Assembly (NCBI GenBank): GCA_016840085.1
Contig: JAEOTA010000081.1
Location: forward strand, 62,001-126,000
DNA length: 64,000 nucleotides
Source: Promethearchaeota archaeon
GTDB taxonomy: Archaea; Asgardarchaeota; Lokiarchaeia; Sigyniarchaeales; SOKP01
Direction: 5' to 3'
Part shown: positions 49,111 through 59,888 of the stretch, in pieces
How positions within the stretch are numbered: position 1 is the stretch's first letter
How the letters are laid out: each line of letters begins with the position of its first letter
The notes under the pieces: generated by a model
Databases searched by the model: none
What the model saw: the letters and a program-made list of their open reading frames with translations, nothing else
Told to the model about the DNA's origin: nothing
Translations under genes and position numbers: made by a program

Positions 49111-50247
49111 TCAATTAAAAATTACATTCAAGACTTTATTCTCAAAATCTTTTGCTATTCTTTCATAAGATTGATTTTCTTCCAACCATTTCCTCCCATT
49201 AAGACCCATTTTTTCGGCTTTTTCTGATGTCTGGAATAATTTAATCATCGATTTAGCAAAAGATTCTGCATTAAAATCAACAAGCAATCCTCCTTTACTA
49301 TTCTTGATTGTCTTTACGTGTGGAGGGATTTCCTTATTTGCTATAACAGGTCTAGAACAACTCATATACTCAAATAATTTTAACGGTGAACTTACTTGGT
49401 ATTGATAGTAAGGAGGAATAGGGCATAAAGCTATATGAGATTTAGAAACATATTTATGAACATTTTCGTAAGGCACCAAACCTGTAAATATTATATTTTT
49501 TTCTAAATCATACATTCTTGTTAAATTTCTAAGATTATTTAAATCGTTACCCTTTCCAACCATAAAAAGCTGAGCATCTTTATATTTTTCACATACTATT
49601 TTCATTGCTTTTATTAATATATCTAATTTTCTAATTTTTGCCAGCGTTCCCATATAAATAAATTTAGGATTCTTAAAGGATTGTGGATATTTTGAAGGCT
49701 GAAATAAATCTACATTTGCTCCGTTTTCAAATATATAAATTTTCTTTTTATCAATTTTATTAGAGATAAGATATTTTCCCATCCATTCGCTAGGTGGCAA
49801 AATAAGATCTGCTTTTTTCATAAATTTCATTAATACTATTTCTTTAATACTACCTCCAATACTTATCGGATTATGCCATTTCCGATTAAATTCTGCAAAA
49901 TATTTTATAGGATTTATGAATTGAAAAAATAAAGGTATATTAAACTTTTTTTTTATTAAAATACCAATCAAGAGAAGTGAGAGCGCATCTCTTGAAAAAA
50001 CTAAGTCAAATTTTTCAGAATTAACAACTTGAAATAGTTTTTTTACATATTTTTTAAATATAGGTACGTTATAAAATTCGATGTTTTCCCAAAAGAAATG
50101 ACTTTTTTCAGATTCGATACGTACAAATGCAACTATCTTATGTTTTTTGGACAAATACTTGCCAAAAACTTCAGCCAGTTGAGTTCTTAAGGGTATTGAT
50201 TGGTTAGGGTAATAAGTTAGTATTAAAATTTTTAGTTTTCTTTTCAT
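49111..50247 (-). CDS. GT4-family glycosyltransferase
   Basis: PKFIYMGTLAKIRKLDILIKAM, LKLFEYMSCSRPVIA. Confidence 0.92.
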   Translation of the reverse strand: MKRKLKILILTYYPNQSIPLRTQLAEVFGKYLSKKHKIVAFVRIESEKSHFFWENIEFYNVPIFKKYVKKLFQVVNSEKFDLVFSRDALSLLLIGILIKKKFNIPLFFQFINPIKYFAEFNRKWHNPISIGGSIKEIVLMKFMKKADLILPPSEWMGKYLISNKIDKKKIYIFENGANVDLFQPSKYPQSFKNPKFIYMGTLAKIRKLDILIKAMKIVCEKYKDAQLFMVGKGNDLNNLRNLTRMYDLEKNIIFTGLVPYENVHKYVSKSHIALCPIPPYYQYQVSSPLKLFEYMSCSRPVIANKEIPPHVKTIKNSKGGLLVDFNAESFAKSMIKLFQTSEKAEKMGLNGRKWLEENQSYERIAKDFENKVLNVIFN

Positions 50248-50454
50248 ATGAGCTTTTAAATATAAAATATAATTTTAAATTAATTTATTTATATTAATAA
50301 AAAGCTAAATTAATGGGCTTAAATGGAAGAAAATGAGTCAAGCAAAATCGAACATACGAAAAATTAGCTTTAGCTTTAGAAAAAAAAATTTTAAGAGAAT
50401 TTTTTCATTGATCCAATTTTTTTAAGATGTAGTAATTAACATATTATTTCTAAT

Positions 50455-51657
50455 TTATGGAATATACCCTTTTTTACTTTTAATATTATAGTATATCTTT
50501 TTGATAGTATTAGCTACATTAATCCAATCAAATCTTTTTACTAATTCTAATGAATTTTTAACAAGTTCTTTACCCCATTCTTTATCATTAAATAGTTTTT
50601 TAAGTAATTCAGCAATTTCTTCATGATTTCCTACTGAAACCAATAAATTTTTATCAAGGATCTCTCTTACTTCTCCAACATCGGTGGCAATGCAGGGTAC
50701 TCCAGAAGCAATAGATTCTAATACTACTGTTGGGAATCCTTCTATATGAGATGTTAATGCACATAAATCAGATATTGCATAAAAATTTTCAACCTTTTTC
50801 TTTTTACCAAGTAAAAAAACATTACTTTTTAAGTTAAGTTCTCTTATTTCGTTTTTCAATAAGTTGCTGTATAATCCATCTCCGATATATAGCAATTTGA
50901 TTTTCTTTCTTTCATTTTCATTTAGGTGAGCTAAAAATGAGTTTAAACCATGTAAAAAATCAATCATTCCTTTAACTTTTTGTAGAAAAACCATATAGCC
51001 AATGTAAATTATTACAAAATCATCAACATTAATTATTTTAGAGAGCCCTAATTCTTTTATTATTCTGCTTTTCTCCTTATTATTTCTAACATGAAAGAAT
51101 TTACCTAGTTCAATTCCGTTAGGAATCCATATTAATTTTTTTGTATCTGCATTATTTTTCTCAAAATATAATCTCATTTTTCTGCTTATTATAATGTGAT
51201 AAATAGACCTCCGATTAATTGATCTTAGTTCTAATAAGTAATCTAATTTATATGGTGAATCAAGTCCATGTTGAGTATAAATAAATGGAATTTTAAAAAG
51301 ATAATTAAATAACAGAGCAATAAATCCAGTAATTGAAGGATTATCACAATGAATTAAGTCAATTCTATATTTACGATGTAATTTTAAAATTTTTTTAAGA
51401 GAAAAAATTATAAACATCAAAACAAATTTAATTTTTTTAGATATTGAATCATTTTTAGTAGGAACAGTTGTTGGTAAATAATATATAGTAAAATAACGAT
51501 TAATAATTTCTTTCTTCTTATATATTTGTTCAGACCGACTTGATATATTAAATATACGAAAATCCTTTCCTGAAACATATTTAGATAACATAAAAGCATA
51601 AATGGCAGGTCCTCCGCTATCAGGATAAATTCTTGTTGTTATTCTAACTATATTCAT
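50455..51657 (-). CDS. GT4-family glycosyltransferase (paralogue of 55739..56929)
   Basis: MNIVRITTRIYPDSGGPAIYAF; DFVIIYIGYMVFLQKVKGMIDFLHG; ALTSHIEGFPTVVLESIASGVPCIATDVGEV. Confidence 0.93.
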   Translation of the reverse strand: MNIVRITTRIYPDSGGPAIYAFMLSKYVSGKDFRIFNISSRSEQIYKKKEIINRYFTIYYLPTTVPTKNDSISKKIKFVLMFIIFSLKKILKLHRKYRIDLIHCDNPSITGFIALLFNYLFKIPFIYTQHGLDSPYKLDYLLELRSINRRSIYHIIISRKMRLYFEKNNADTKKLIWIPNGIELGKFFHVRNNKEKSRIIKELGLSKIINVDDFVIIYIGYMVFLQKVKGMIDFLHGLNSFLAHLNENERKKIKLLYIGDGLYSNLLKNEIRELNLKSNVFLLGKKKKVENFYAISDLCALTSHIEGFPTVVLESIASGVPCIATDVGEVREILDKNLLVSVGNHEEIAELLKKLFNDKEWGKELVKNSLELVKRFDWINVANTIKKIYYNIKSKKGYIP

Positions 51658-51842
51658 AAGATTTTCAATGTAATATTTATTGTATTATATTGAAATAAAT
51701 AAAATTGTTATTTTATTATTTCTAAAAATTACTTAACAATTAAATTATTTTTTTACCCATTTAATTTTTCTTAAATAGAAAAAAAAATAATGATTAGGTA
51801 ATTATAATATTCTATCTTGATAGATCAATTATTTTGATATAA

Positions 51843-53018
51843 ATGAATATTTTAATAATTTCACATTTTTTTCCTCCTCATAAAGGAGGAGTTGAAACTG
51901 CCTCATATAATACAGCAAAAAAATTGGCAAACCTTGGACATAATGTAGTAGTTCTAACAAGTAAATGTGAAAAATCATCTCCAAAATACCAGAAAATGGA
52001 TGGATTTTATGTATATAGATTCAGGTCTTTTTATCCTCCTGAAGTTAGGGGGATTCCTCAAACTTCAAGTTTTGGAATTATGCCAAAAGCAATTTTCAAA
52101 TTACCCAAAATTATAAAAAAACATCAAATTCAATTAATTCATGCAGAAGGACGCTTATTTCCAATTACTTTTACTACTGCTTTATTTAATAAACTGATAT
52201 ATAAAAGACCAATCTATCTAACTATTCAAGGCAGGTTAGAGATTGGTTTTTCTGGCTTAATAGAAAATTTATTTGATAAAATAATTACAAAAAATCTTTA
52301 TCAAAAATTTAAGAAAATCATATGTGTGAGTGAATCTCTCAAGAAAAGACTTATAACCTTTAAAATTAAACCAGAAAAATTGATTGTGATTCCAAATGGA
52401 GTAGATCTAACTGTTTTTTCCAGAAATAAAACCTCAAAATATCTTGATCAATATCTTAAAGATAAAAAAAATTTCAAAAAAATAGTCTTTGTAGGTAGAT
52501 TAGATACTCAAAAAGGTGTAGAATACTTAATTAAAGCTATACCATATGTAATAAAAGAAGTTAAGAAAGTTCATTTCTTTATTTTAGGTAATGGAAATCT
52601 AGAAGCTCAATTGAAAAAATTAGCTAAATCTTTGAAAATATCATCGCATTTGACATTTCTAAATATGATTCCCTTAGAAAAAATGCCGGATTTCTATTCT
52701 TCAGCAGATATTTTTTGTCTACCTTCGATTCATGAAGGATTTCCTCTAAGTATAGCTGAAGCTTTATCAATCGGATTAATTATCGTTGCATCCTCAACTG
52801 AAGGTATACCTGAAGCTATAATTGAAGGAAAAAATGGATTTTTAGTTAAACCCAAAAATGTAGATTTACTAAGTAAAAAACTAATTAAAGCTTTAATGCT
52901 TTCAAATGAAGAAATCATAGAAATTGAAAATAATAATGTTAAATTAGCGAACGATAAATATTCATGGGATAAAATTACGCAACAAATTTTGGAAGTTTAT
53001 AGAGAGAGTTTGAAATAA
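51843..53018 (+). CDS. GT4-family glycosyltransferase
   Basis: HFFPPHKGGVETASYNTAKKLANLGHNVVVLTS; IPNGVDL; FCLPSIHEGFPLSIAEALSIGLIIVAS. Confidence 0.94.
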   Translation: MNILIISHFFPPHKGGVETASYNTAKKLANLGHNVVVLTSKCEKSSPKYQKMDGFYVYRFRSFYPPEVRGIPQTSSFGIMPKAIFKLPKIIKKHQIQLIHAEGRLFPITFTTALFNKLIYKRPIYLTIQGRLEIGFSGLIENLFDKIITKNLYQKFKKIICVSESLKKRLITFKIKPEKLIVIPNGVDLTVFSRNKTSKYLDQYLKDKKNFKKIVFVGRLDTQKGVEYLIKAIPYVIKEVKKVHFFILGNGNLEAQLKKLAKSLKISSHLTFLNMIPLEKMPDFYSSADIFCLPSIHEGFPLSIAEALSIGLIIVASSTEGIPEAIIEGKNGFLVKPKNVDLLSKKLIKALMLSNEEIIEIENNNVKLANDKYSWDKITQQILEVYRESLK

Positions 53019-53247
53019 TATAATTATTGTCCTTTAATAATTGATTTTGGAATGGATCTTAATAAATCAATTCATTATTTCTTTTAAGCAATAGTTGAAC
53101 AAAATTGAAGCATATGCGATTAAATGGTTAATTAATCAAATAGATTTTTATTGAATAATAACCATAATTGTATTAAGAATATTATTAAAAAAATGAAAGA
53201 TTTTTAATAAATTTACTTAGGAGAAATTTAAACGAGGATTTAGCCGA

Positions 53248-54090
53248 TTGAAGACAATTAGCTCTGACATAGTTATTGATTCCATTTTTAAAAAAAAGGC
53301 ACAAGATAATTTAGAATCTTATTATCAATTTAAAGAATTATTTGAAGAAGTTAAAATTGATAATACTTATGAAGAACAAGTTCTAATTTCCATAATTATA
53401 CCTGTGTATAATGAAGAAAAAACAATAAAATTTATCTTAGAAAAATTACCAAAAAATAATAAAATTGAAGTTATTGTTATTGATGATAATTCTAACGATA
53501 ACAGTTTAAAAGAGATTAAAAAAGCTAAATTTAAGTCTCAATTAAAGATAATAAAGCATAGTAGAAATAGAGGTTATGGAGGAGCTCTTCTCTCCGGCAT
53601 TAAAAAAACAAAAGGTAAAATAATAGTTACAATGGATTCTGATGGACAACATCGTCCAGAAGATCTCTCTAATTTAATAAGTCCAATATTAAACCAAGAA
53701 GCAGATATTGTAATTGGTTCCAGATATAAAGGCTCCTATGATTATAAATTACCAATATCAACAAGATTAGGAGAAGCTTGTTTGGAAAAATTAATTCAGA
53801 TATTCTTTAATCGAAAAATAAGTAATAATCAGAGTGGATTTCGAGCGTTCAATAGAAAAACTTTAGATCTTTTTGAAAATATTAAATATTTAGGTTATGC
53901 CTTTGCTACCGAAATAATTCTTAAAGCGTCATTAAATGGCTTCAGAATTAAAGAAATACCCATTAAGATATTAAAACGAGAATATGGCGTTTCTAAAATT
54001 ATTTTAAGTAAATTATTCTTATCGATTATATCATGTTTATTCATATATTTTCTTAAAAAGATAAAAAAGATATTCTCAAAAACAGTATAA
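53248..54090 (+). CDS. GT2-family glycosyltransferase
   Basis: ISIIIPVYNEEKTIKFILEKLP, VIDDNSNDNS, MDSDGQHRPEDL. Confidence 0.93.
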   Translation: MKTISSDIVIDSIFKKKAQDNLESYYQFKELFEEVKIDNTYEEQVLISIIIPVYNEEKTIKFILEKLPKNNKIEVIVIDDNSNDNSLKEIKKAKFKSQLKIIKHSRNRGYGGALLSGIKKTKGKIIVTMDSDGQHRPEDLSNLISPILNQEADIVIGSRYKGSYDYKLPISTRLGEACLEKLIQIFFNRKISNNQSGFRAFNRKTLDLFENIKYLGYAFATEIILKASLNGFRIKEIPIKILKREYGVSKIILSKLFLSIISCLFIYFLKKIKKIFSKTV

Positions 54091-54139
54091 CAAAAAAATT
54101 GTATTAGCTTTGATTAAATAAATGAATTTCTTTTTATTA

Positions 54140-55288
54140 TTAAGAATAAAGCTTTAGAAGTTTTTTATAGATATTATATACTTTATCTGTTACGACTTCC
54201 CAGGAATATTCTTTTTCGATTAATCTTCTTCCATTCCTGCCAAAATCTTCTAATTTATGTTTATCATTTACTAATTCCAAGATTAGGTCAACAGCGCTTT
54301 TATAATTTGCTATATCATATAAATACCCATTTTCATTATGAGAAATGATACCAGAGATTCCTCCTACATCTGAAGACACGACAGGTGTTTGACATGCTAA
54401 ACTCTCATGTATAACATTTGGAATACCTTCAAACCGAGATGTAACCAGCAATAATTTACTCATATTATAAATATCTTGAATATTTTCATATGGATAATAT
54501 GAGTAATGTTTTAGGGGGAGTTTTTTCTTGGCATCTAATACGAGCTTTTCTAATTCTCCTTTACCTATTATTAGAAATTTTAAGTTTTTATTTTTCTTAT
54601 AGAGCTCTTTAATTATATCAATATATATATCAATACCCTTAATATGCGATAATCTAGTTGCCAATAATGTAATATATTCTCTTTTAATATTATTATTCCG
54701 TTTGAATTTGTTGACATCTACACCATCTGGAATATAAAAGCTTTTCTCTTCTTTGATCTTATAGCGTTTTCTTAATGTATATAAGTCACTTTCTGCACCA
54801 GATATAATTATATCTGCTAATTTAAAAGTATATTTGCCAATGGTTCTATCAAATAATTTTTCTTTGAAAATTAGTTGAAGGTTTTCATAAATATTTAAGT
54901 CTAGACAATAAGGTGTCTGAATACCTCCATGTGTATGTATTATGAATGGAAAATTCTTAATTTTTTTTAATAGGGCACATTGGAGAGTAGAGAAAAAATA
55001 ATATCCATGAGCATGAATTATATCATACTCTTCATAATGGTCTTTTATAAAAGGTAAAATGTAGATTAACGGGTTTTTACCCAAAAGAAAAGAATAGCAT
55101 TTATTATAAATAATCCTAATATTTTCATCAAGATACTCAATTTTTTTATATTTTCCCGTTAAATCAGAGGTTAATATATCACATTTAACATTTTTCTTTT
55201 TGGATAAGTTAATAGAAATATTTTTGCAATAGAACGGTAAACCTCCGATATAATCTGGGGGAAAGGGAACGACCCTTAATATTTTCAT
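54140..55288 (-). CDS. GT4-family glycosyltransferase
   Basis: VPFPPDYIGGLPFYCKNISINLS; IPDGVDV; VTSRFEGIPNVIHESLACQTPVVSSDVGG. Confidence 0.93.
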   Translation of the reverse strand: MKILRVVPFPPDYIGGLPFYCKNISINLSKKKNVKCDILTSDLTGKYKKIEYLDENIRIIYNKCYSFLLGKNPLIYILPFIKDHYEEYDIIHAHGYYFFSTLQCALLKKIKNFPFIIHTHGGIQTPYCLDLNIYENLQLIFKEKLFDRTIGKYTFKLADIIISGAESDLYTLRKRYKIKEEKSFYIPDGVDVNKFKRNNNIKREYITLLATRLSHIKGIDIYIDIIKELYKKNKNLKFLIIGKGELEKLVLDAKKKLPLKHYSYYPYENIQDIYNMSKLLLVTSRFEGIPNVIHESLACQTPVVSSDVGGISGIISHNENGYLYDIANYKSAVDLILELVNDKHKLEDFGRNGRRLIEKEYSWEVVTDKVYNIYKKLLKLYS

Positions 55289-55417
55289 ATTATTGAATTT
55301 TTAGGTTTCAATTAATAATATAGAAATTTAATATTATACCTTTTAACTTAAAATTAATTATAAGTCTTTTTAGTATATACTATATTGAAGAAAATATCAA
55401 TTTTTAGATTTGTTATT

Positions 55418-55540
55418 TTAAGATCCATTTAACTCTATAAAAGATTCAATTAATTGTTCCCATTTTTTTATTATTCTTTCCATACTAAAGAATTTTACTT
55501 TTTGTAATTTAGAATTAATTAAAAAATTAGAAGTACTCAT
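55418..55540 (-). pseudogene. C-terminal tail remnant of a GT4 gene
   Basis: Minus-strand MSTSNFLINSKLQKVKFFSMERIIKKWEQLIESFIELNGS*; tail resembles FNIERINSYWINLLESF of 60452..61597. Confidence 0.45.
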
Positions 55541-55738
55541 ATATCAAAAACTTCTTTAGAGGAAGTTCTTAAGAATACTTATTATTGGTATATTAAGATG
55601 CTCTGATTTAGTGACATATTAATATACATTTATAAAATATTTTTTCATAATGCTCAACTTAATTATATTGAAAAACAAACTTAAGAATAAAAAAGAGAAG
55701 CTGTATCAATAAATCCAAAAAAAAAAGAGAAAATAAAA

Positions 55739-56929
55739 ATGAACATTTTACGAATTAGTACTAGAATTTATCCTGATGTCGGAGGACCAGCAAAACAAGT
55801 GAGAATTTTATCTGAATTTCTTTCAAATAATAACTTTTCATCATTTAATATTACATGTTTACCTAAAAATAAATATAATATTAAAAAAGAGAAAATTAAC
55901 AATAATTTTATAATTTATTATTTACCTCTTCATGCTCCTGGAATTAATCTAAGTGTTTTTAGATATTTAGGTTTTTTTATTAAATATCTTATTTATGGAC
56001 TCTTTAAATCTATTAAAATACATAGAAAATATCGTGTAGACATCATTCATGCTCATACTCCACCACCTACTGGTTTTATCGCTTATATTATGTCCAAAAT
56101 TTTTAGAATTCCATATTTTTATACAATCCATGGTTTAGATTATCCTCTTTTTAATCTTGATATAAAAACAGTTGTAAAAAATTCTAAAAAGACATTTACT
56201 ATAACTAGAAAAATTGAAAATTATTTAAAATACAATTTTAAATTAAATAATATTAATTGGTTTTATAATGGAATAGAAACATCAAAATATTTTCATATAA
56301 ATACCATAGAACAAAAAGAGCATATTATAGAACAGTTAAAACTTAATTCTATAATAAAAAGAAATGATTTTATTATCATATATATAGGTTATATGATTTT
56401 TCAACAAAAAGTTAAAGGAATGATTGATTTTCTACATGGTTTTAACTTATTTTTAAAAGATCTAGATGAAAATGAAAGAAGAAGAATTAAATTATTATAT
56501 ATAGGAGAGGGAAAGTACTCTTCTAATTTGGAAAGAAAAATAAGTGAGTTTAATTTAAAAAATAATACTTTTATTTTAGGAAAAAGAAAAGAGATAAAGG
56601 AAATATTAGCTATTACGGATTTATTAGCCTTAACATCCTATATAGAAGGATTTCCAAATGTTATATTGGAAGCAATGGCATCAAAAGTTCCTTGTTTGGG
56701 AACTAATGTAGGGGAAATCAAATTTATAATAGGGGAAACTGGTTATATTGTTGAACCGGGTGATATTAAAAATATTAAAAATATATTACAAAAATATATT
56801 AACTCTTTAAACTTAAATCAGTATGAATTAATGAATAAAGCATTATTTAGAGTAAGAAAACTCTTCGATATAAAAATTATTGGAAAGAAGTTGTTGAATG
56901 AGTATATAAAATTAAAAATGAATGTTTAA
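55739..56929 (+). CDS. GT4-family glycosyltransferase
   Basis: MNILRISTRIYPDVGGPAKQVRILSEFL; IIYIGYMIFQQKVKGMIDFLHGFNLF; ALTSYIEGFPNVILEAMASKVPCLGTNVGEI. Confidence 0.93.
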   Translation: MNILRISTRIYPDVGGPAKQVRILSEFLSNNNFSSFNITCLPKNKYNIKKEKINNNFIIYYLPLHAPGINLSVFRYLGFFIKYLIYGLFKSIKIHRKYRVDIIHAHTPPPTGFIAYIMSKIFRIPYFYTIHGLDYPLFNLDIKTVVKNSKKTFTITRKIENYLKYNFKLNNINWFYNGIETSKYFHINTIEQKEHIIEQLKLNSIIKRNDFIIIYIGYMIFQQKVKGMIDFLHGFNLFLKDLDENERRRIKLLYIGEGKYSSNLERKISEFNLKNNTFILGKRKEIKEILAITDLLALTSYIEGFPNVILEAMASKVPCLGTNVGEIKFIIGETGYIVEPGDIKNIKNILQKYINSLNLNQYELMNKALFRVRKLFDIKIIGKKLLNEYIKLKMNV

Positions 56930-57044
56930 AATAAATTTTAAAAAAATTGCTTTACCAAAAACAACAAAAAAGTTTTAAAAGATATATTAGCGGCTATTTT
57001 CTTATTGACGACGAACGCATTCATTCAATCGCCGAATGTTAAAA

Positions 57045-57387
57045 AAATAAATTTTATAAAAATCGAAAAGAGTACGGAGGTCGTTGGCGGTAAGAAATTT
57101 CTTATCGAGAATGCAATCCCTTTATAATCTAATCAACCAGCGCCGACCCGAACGTGAGGAACTTCTACTTTATTATTAGCCTGTTGCTTTACAACTTCTG
57201 GATAATTATGACTTTATTTCTTCACAAAAAGAGGTATTGGTTACCAAAAGAGCCAAAAGGGTATTTTAAAGAAAACTTCAAGATTATTTTGTTGATAGTA
57301 TTACAATATTTCATGAGCAGTACCCAACCCATCTCAAAATTTTGTCGAACTAAACAATTATTAAGAAAAAGGTATATTTTTATTTAG
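57045..57387 (+). pseudogene. Remnant of a DDE (IS4/IS5-like) transposase C-terminus
   Basis: Conceptual translation EYGGRWR*EISYRECNPFII*STSADPNVRNFYFIISLLLYNFWIIMTL matches the usual '(Y)..RW.IE.SYR......RTS..NP.VR.F.F..SLLLYN.W' transposase tail with two in-frame stops; locally higher GC. Confidence 0.65.
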
Positions 57388-57429
57388 TCCAATACTGACT
57401 AACTAATAAAAAATTTAGAAACTGATAAT

Positions 57430-59172
57430 ATGTCTTCTAATGATAATTTAAAAAAAGAATATCTTAGATTCGGAATAATGTGCGATGATCTCTCATTCAA
57501 CAAATTTCAAATCAAAACAATAAAAAATATTTTAGAATTAGATTATGTAGCCTTAAAATTAATAATAATTAATAATGGCCCAAAAAATAAAATAAAAAAG
57601 AATAAAGGTTTCTTTTATTATTTGAATCATTTTATATATGGGATATATAACCATTTAAATGGACCAGAAATTCTTGAACGAATAGATTGTTCTAATTTTT
57701 TTCAAAAAATACCTAAAATTAATTGTAAATATAAGTTAAAGGGAAAATATTCTCAATACTTCTTAAAAAAAGATATTGAACAAATAAAATCTTACAAACT
57801 CGATTTTATTTTAAGATTTGGATTCAATATAATTCGGGGAGAGATTTTAAAAACAGCAAATTATGGTGTTTGGTCTTTCCATCATGGTGATGAGATGAAA
57901 TATAGGGGAGGGCCTCCCTGTTTTTGGGAAATATATTATTCAGATCCTATTACTGGTTGTGTTTTACAGAGATTAACAAACATATTAGATGGAGGGATAA
58001 TTCTTAAAAAAGGATATTTTATTACTCAACTTCTTTCTAGCTTTAAAAAGAATAGACAAAATTTGTATAAAAGTACCATTAATTGGCCAAAACAAGTATG
58101 CATAGATATTCATAATGGTAATGCTAATTATCTTTTAAACAAGCCCAGTAAATCTAATGCATCAATATATCGGGCACCAAAGAATAATGAAATGGGAAGA
58201 TATTTTTTAAATCGTTTAAAATATTTTATAAAATATTACAAAGCAACGTTTCTAAAATTTCCCCTATTAATTAGAAGAGAATTTTGGAATATAGGAATTA
58301 TTAATCAACCTATTGAAAATGTTTTAGATAATAATTCTAAATTTTTTGATAAGGTTAAATGGGTATCAAAAATCTTCGATTTTAAGTTTAGAGCAGATCC
58401 ATTTGGGATTAAATATAAAGGGAACTATTATATTTTCTTTGAAGAATATGATTATAAAAAAGAAAATGGACATATCTCTTGTGTAAAAATTAAGAAAAAC
58501 GGAGATTTAACAAATCCGTCTATTGCAATAAATCCAAAAGAACACTTATCTTATCCTTTCTTATTTAAATATAAGGAAGAAATTTATTGTCTACCAGGAA
58601 GAAAAAAATATGGAATTAGTTTATACAAAGCAATTGATTTTCCAAAAAAATGGAAAAGACAATGTGTTTTACTTGAGAATAAAAGGTTTTCTGACAGTAC
58701 AATTGTAAAATATAAGAATTTATGGTGGCTTTTTACATATAACCATGAAGATTGTGGGTTATATTTATTTTATTCCAAGAATCCTCTTGGAAATTGGGCA
58801 CCCCATAAGAAAAATCCTGTTAAACAAGATATTAGATCTTCAAGACCTGCTGGAACTTTATTTTTTAAAGATAATTTCCTATTTAGACCTTCAATGGATT
58901 TATCAATTCATTATGGAAGACAAATCTTTTTAAATAGAATAAAAAAGTTAAATAAGAATGATTTTAAAGAAGAGACTATTAAAATTATTGAGCCTAAAGA
59001 AAATTGGAAATATCAAAAAGGTATACATACCCTATCTAGAATAGATCAAAAATATACACTGATAGATGCAAAAGATTATAAAATCATGCCCCATTCTTTA
59101 TCTCAGTTAAGAAAATTCATAAAAACTGAAATTAAGAATATATCTATGAGTTTTATCCATTCAAACAATTGA
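57430..59172 (+). CDS. Formyltransferase-like domain fused to GINT1-like beta-propeller domain
   Basis: N-terminal GVWSFHHGDEMKYRGGPPCFWEIYYSDPITGCVLQRLTNILDGGIIL; C-terminal FRADPFGIKYKGNYYIFFEEYDYKKENGHISC...YPFLFKYKEEIYCLPG...FSDSTIVKYKNLWWLF. Confidence 0.8.
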   Translation: MSSNDNLKKEYLRFGIMCDDLSFNKFQIKTIKNILELDYVALKLIIINNGPKNKIKKNKGFFYYLNHFIYGIYNHLNGPEILERIDCSNFFQKIPKINCKYKLKGKYSQYFLKKDIEQIKSYKLDFILRFGFNIIRGEILKTANYGVWSFHHGDEMKYRGGPPCFWEIYYSDPITGCVLQRLTNILDGGIILKKGYFITQLLSSFKKNRQNLYKSTINWPKQVCIDIHNGNANYLLNKPSKSNASIYRAPKNNEMGRYFLNRLKYFIKYYKATFLKFPLLIRREFWNIGIINQPIENVLDNNSKFFDKVKWVSKIFDFKFRADPFGIKYKGNYYIFFEEYDYKKENGHISCVKIKKNGDLTNPSIAINPKEHLSYPFLFKYKEEIYCLPGRKKYGISLYKAIDFPKKWKRQCVLLENKRFSDSTIVKYKNLWWLFTYNHEDCGLYLFYSKNPLGNWAPHKKNPVKQDIRSSRPAGTLFFKDNFLFRPSMDLSIHYGRQIFLNRIKKLNKNDFKEETIKIIEPKENWKYQKGIHTLSRIDQKYTLIDAKDYKIMPHSLSQLRKFIKTEIKNISMSFIHSNN

Positions 59173-59194
59173 TTATAATAGGAGAATATTAATT

Positions 59195-59344
59195 ATGGAA
59201 TTTATTATTGGAGGTTATCTTAATAAGCCTAAAGTAACGATTCACAGAGCAATAGATTATTTTGAGAATAGGTTTTCTCTAACTTTTGATTCTAAGGGAA
59301 TTTTAGAAGGAAATTATTTAATGGGAATTTTTAAAGATTTTTAA
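59195..59344 (+). pseudogene. Orphan N-terminal gene fragment of unknown family
   Basis: ATG ORF MEFIIGGYLNKPKVTIHRAIDYFENRFSLTFDSKGILEGNYLMGIFKDF* reads like a protein start but is only 49 aa. Confidence 0.35.
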
Positions 59345-59495
59345 AAATAAAATACCTTATTTGATTGATAAGAATTATTTGAGCTTTTCATTAACATCAT
59401 AATTCAATTCTTTATCTTATTAATCTTCAAAATTTTAAAATATAAAAGACTTCAAAAATTAATAATAATTAAATTTTAACAGATTAATTGATCAG

Positions 59496-59888
59496 ATGGA
59501 TTCTTTCATAAACAAATTAAAGCTAAAATCCCAAGAATATTTTGCGAATTATAAATTCGCAGATTATTTATCTTTCCTTAGGCAATCTCAATTTTTTAGC
59601 AATAAAAAAATATTAGAAATTCAAAACAATAAACTAAGAAACCTATTAAATTATAGTTCTCAAAATATAAGGTCTTATAACAATCTTTTTAAGAAAATCA
59701 ATATAAAACCATCAGATATTAAATCAAATGAAGATTTAACAAAACTTCCTGTAATGACAAAAGATAGCTATAGAAATGATTTCCCAGATAAATTTGTAAA
59801 TTTAAGAGCAAATAAACAAGATCTCTTTTTAAATTTTACATCAGGATCAACTGGTAATCCCTTTAAATTTTTTGAAAATCATATATAG
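59496..59888 (+). pseudogene. PaaK/CapK-like AMP-forming CoA ligase homologue, N-terminal fragment
   Basis: NLLNYSSQNIRSYNNLFKK...SNEDLTKLPVMTKDSYRNDFPD...LFLNFTSGSTGNPFKFFENHI*, truncated right after the AMP-binding TSGSTG motif. Confidence 0.8.

Noticed and set aside
57154-57387. ORF track call 57154..57387 as a real CDS
   Set aside because: Better explained as the tail of a broken transposase; in-frame stops lie just upstream.
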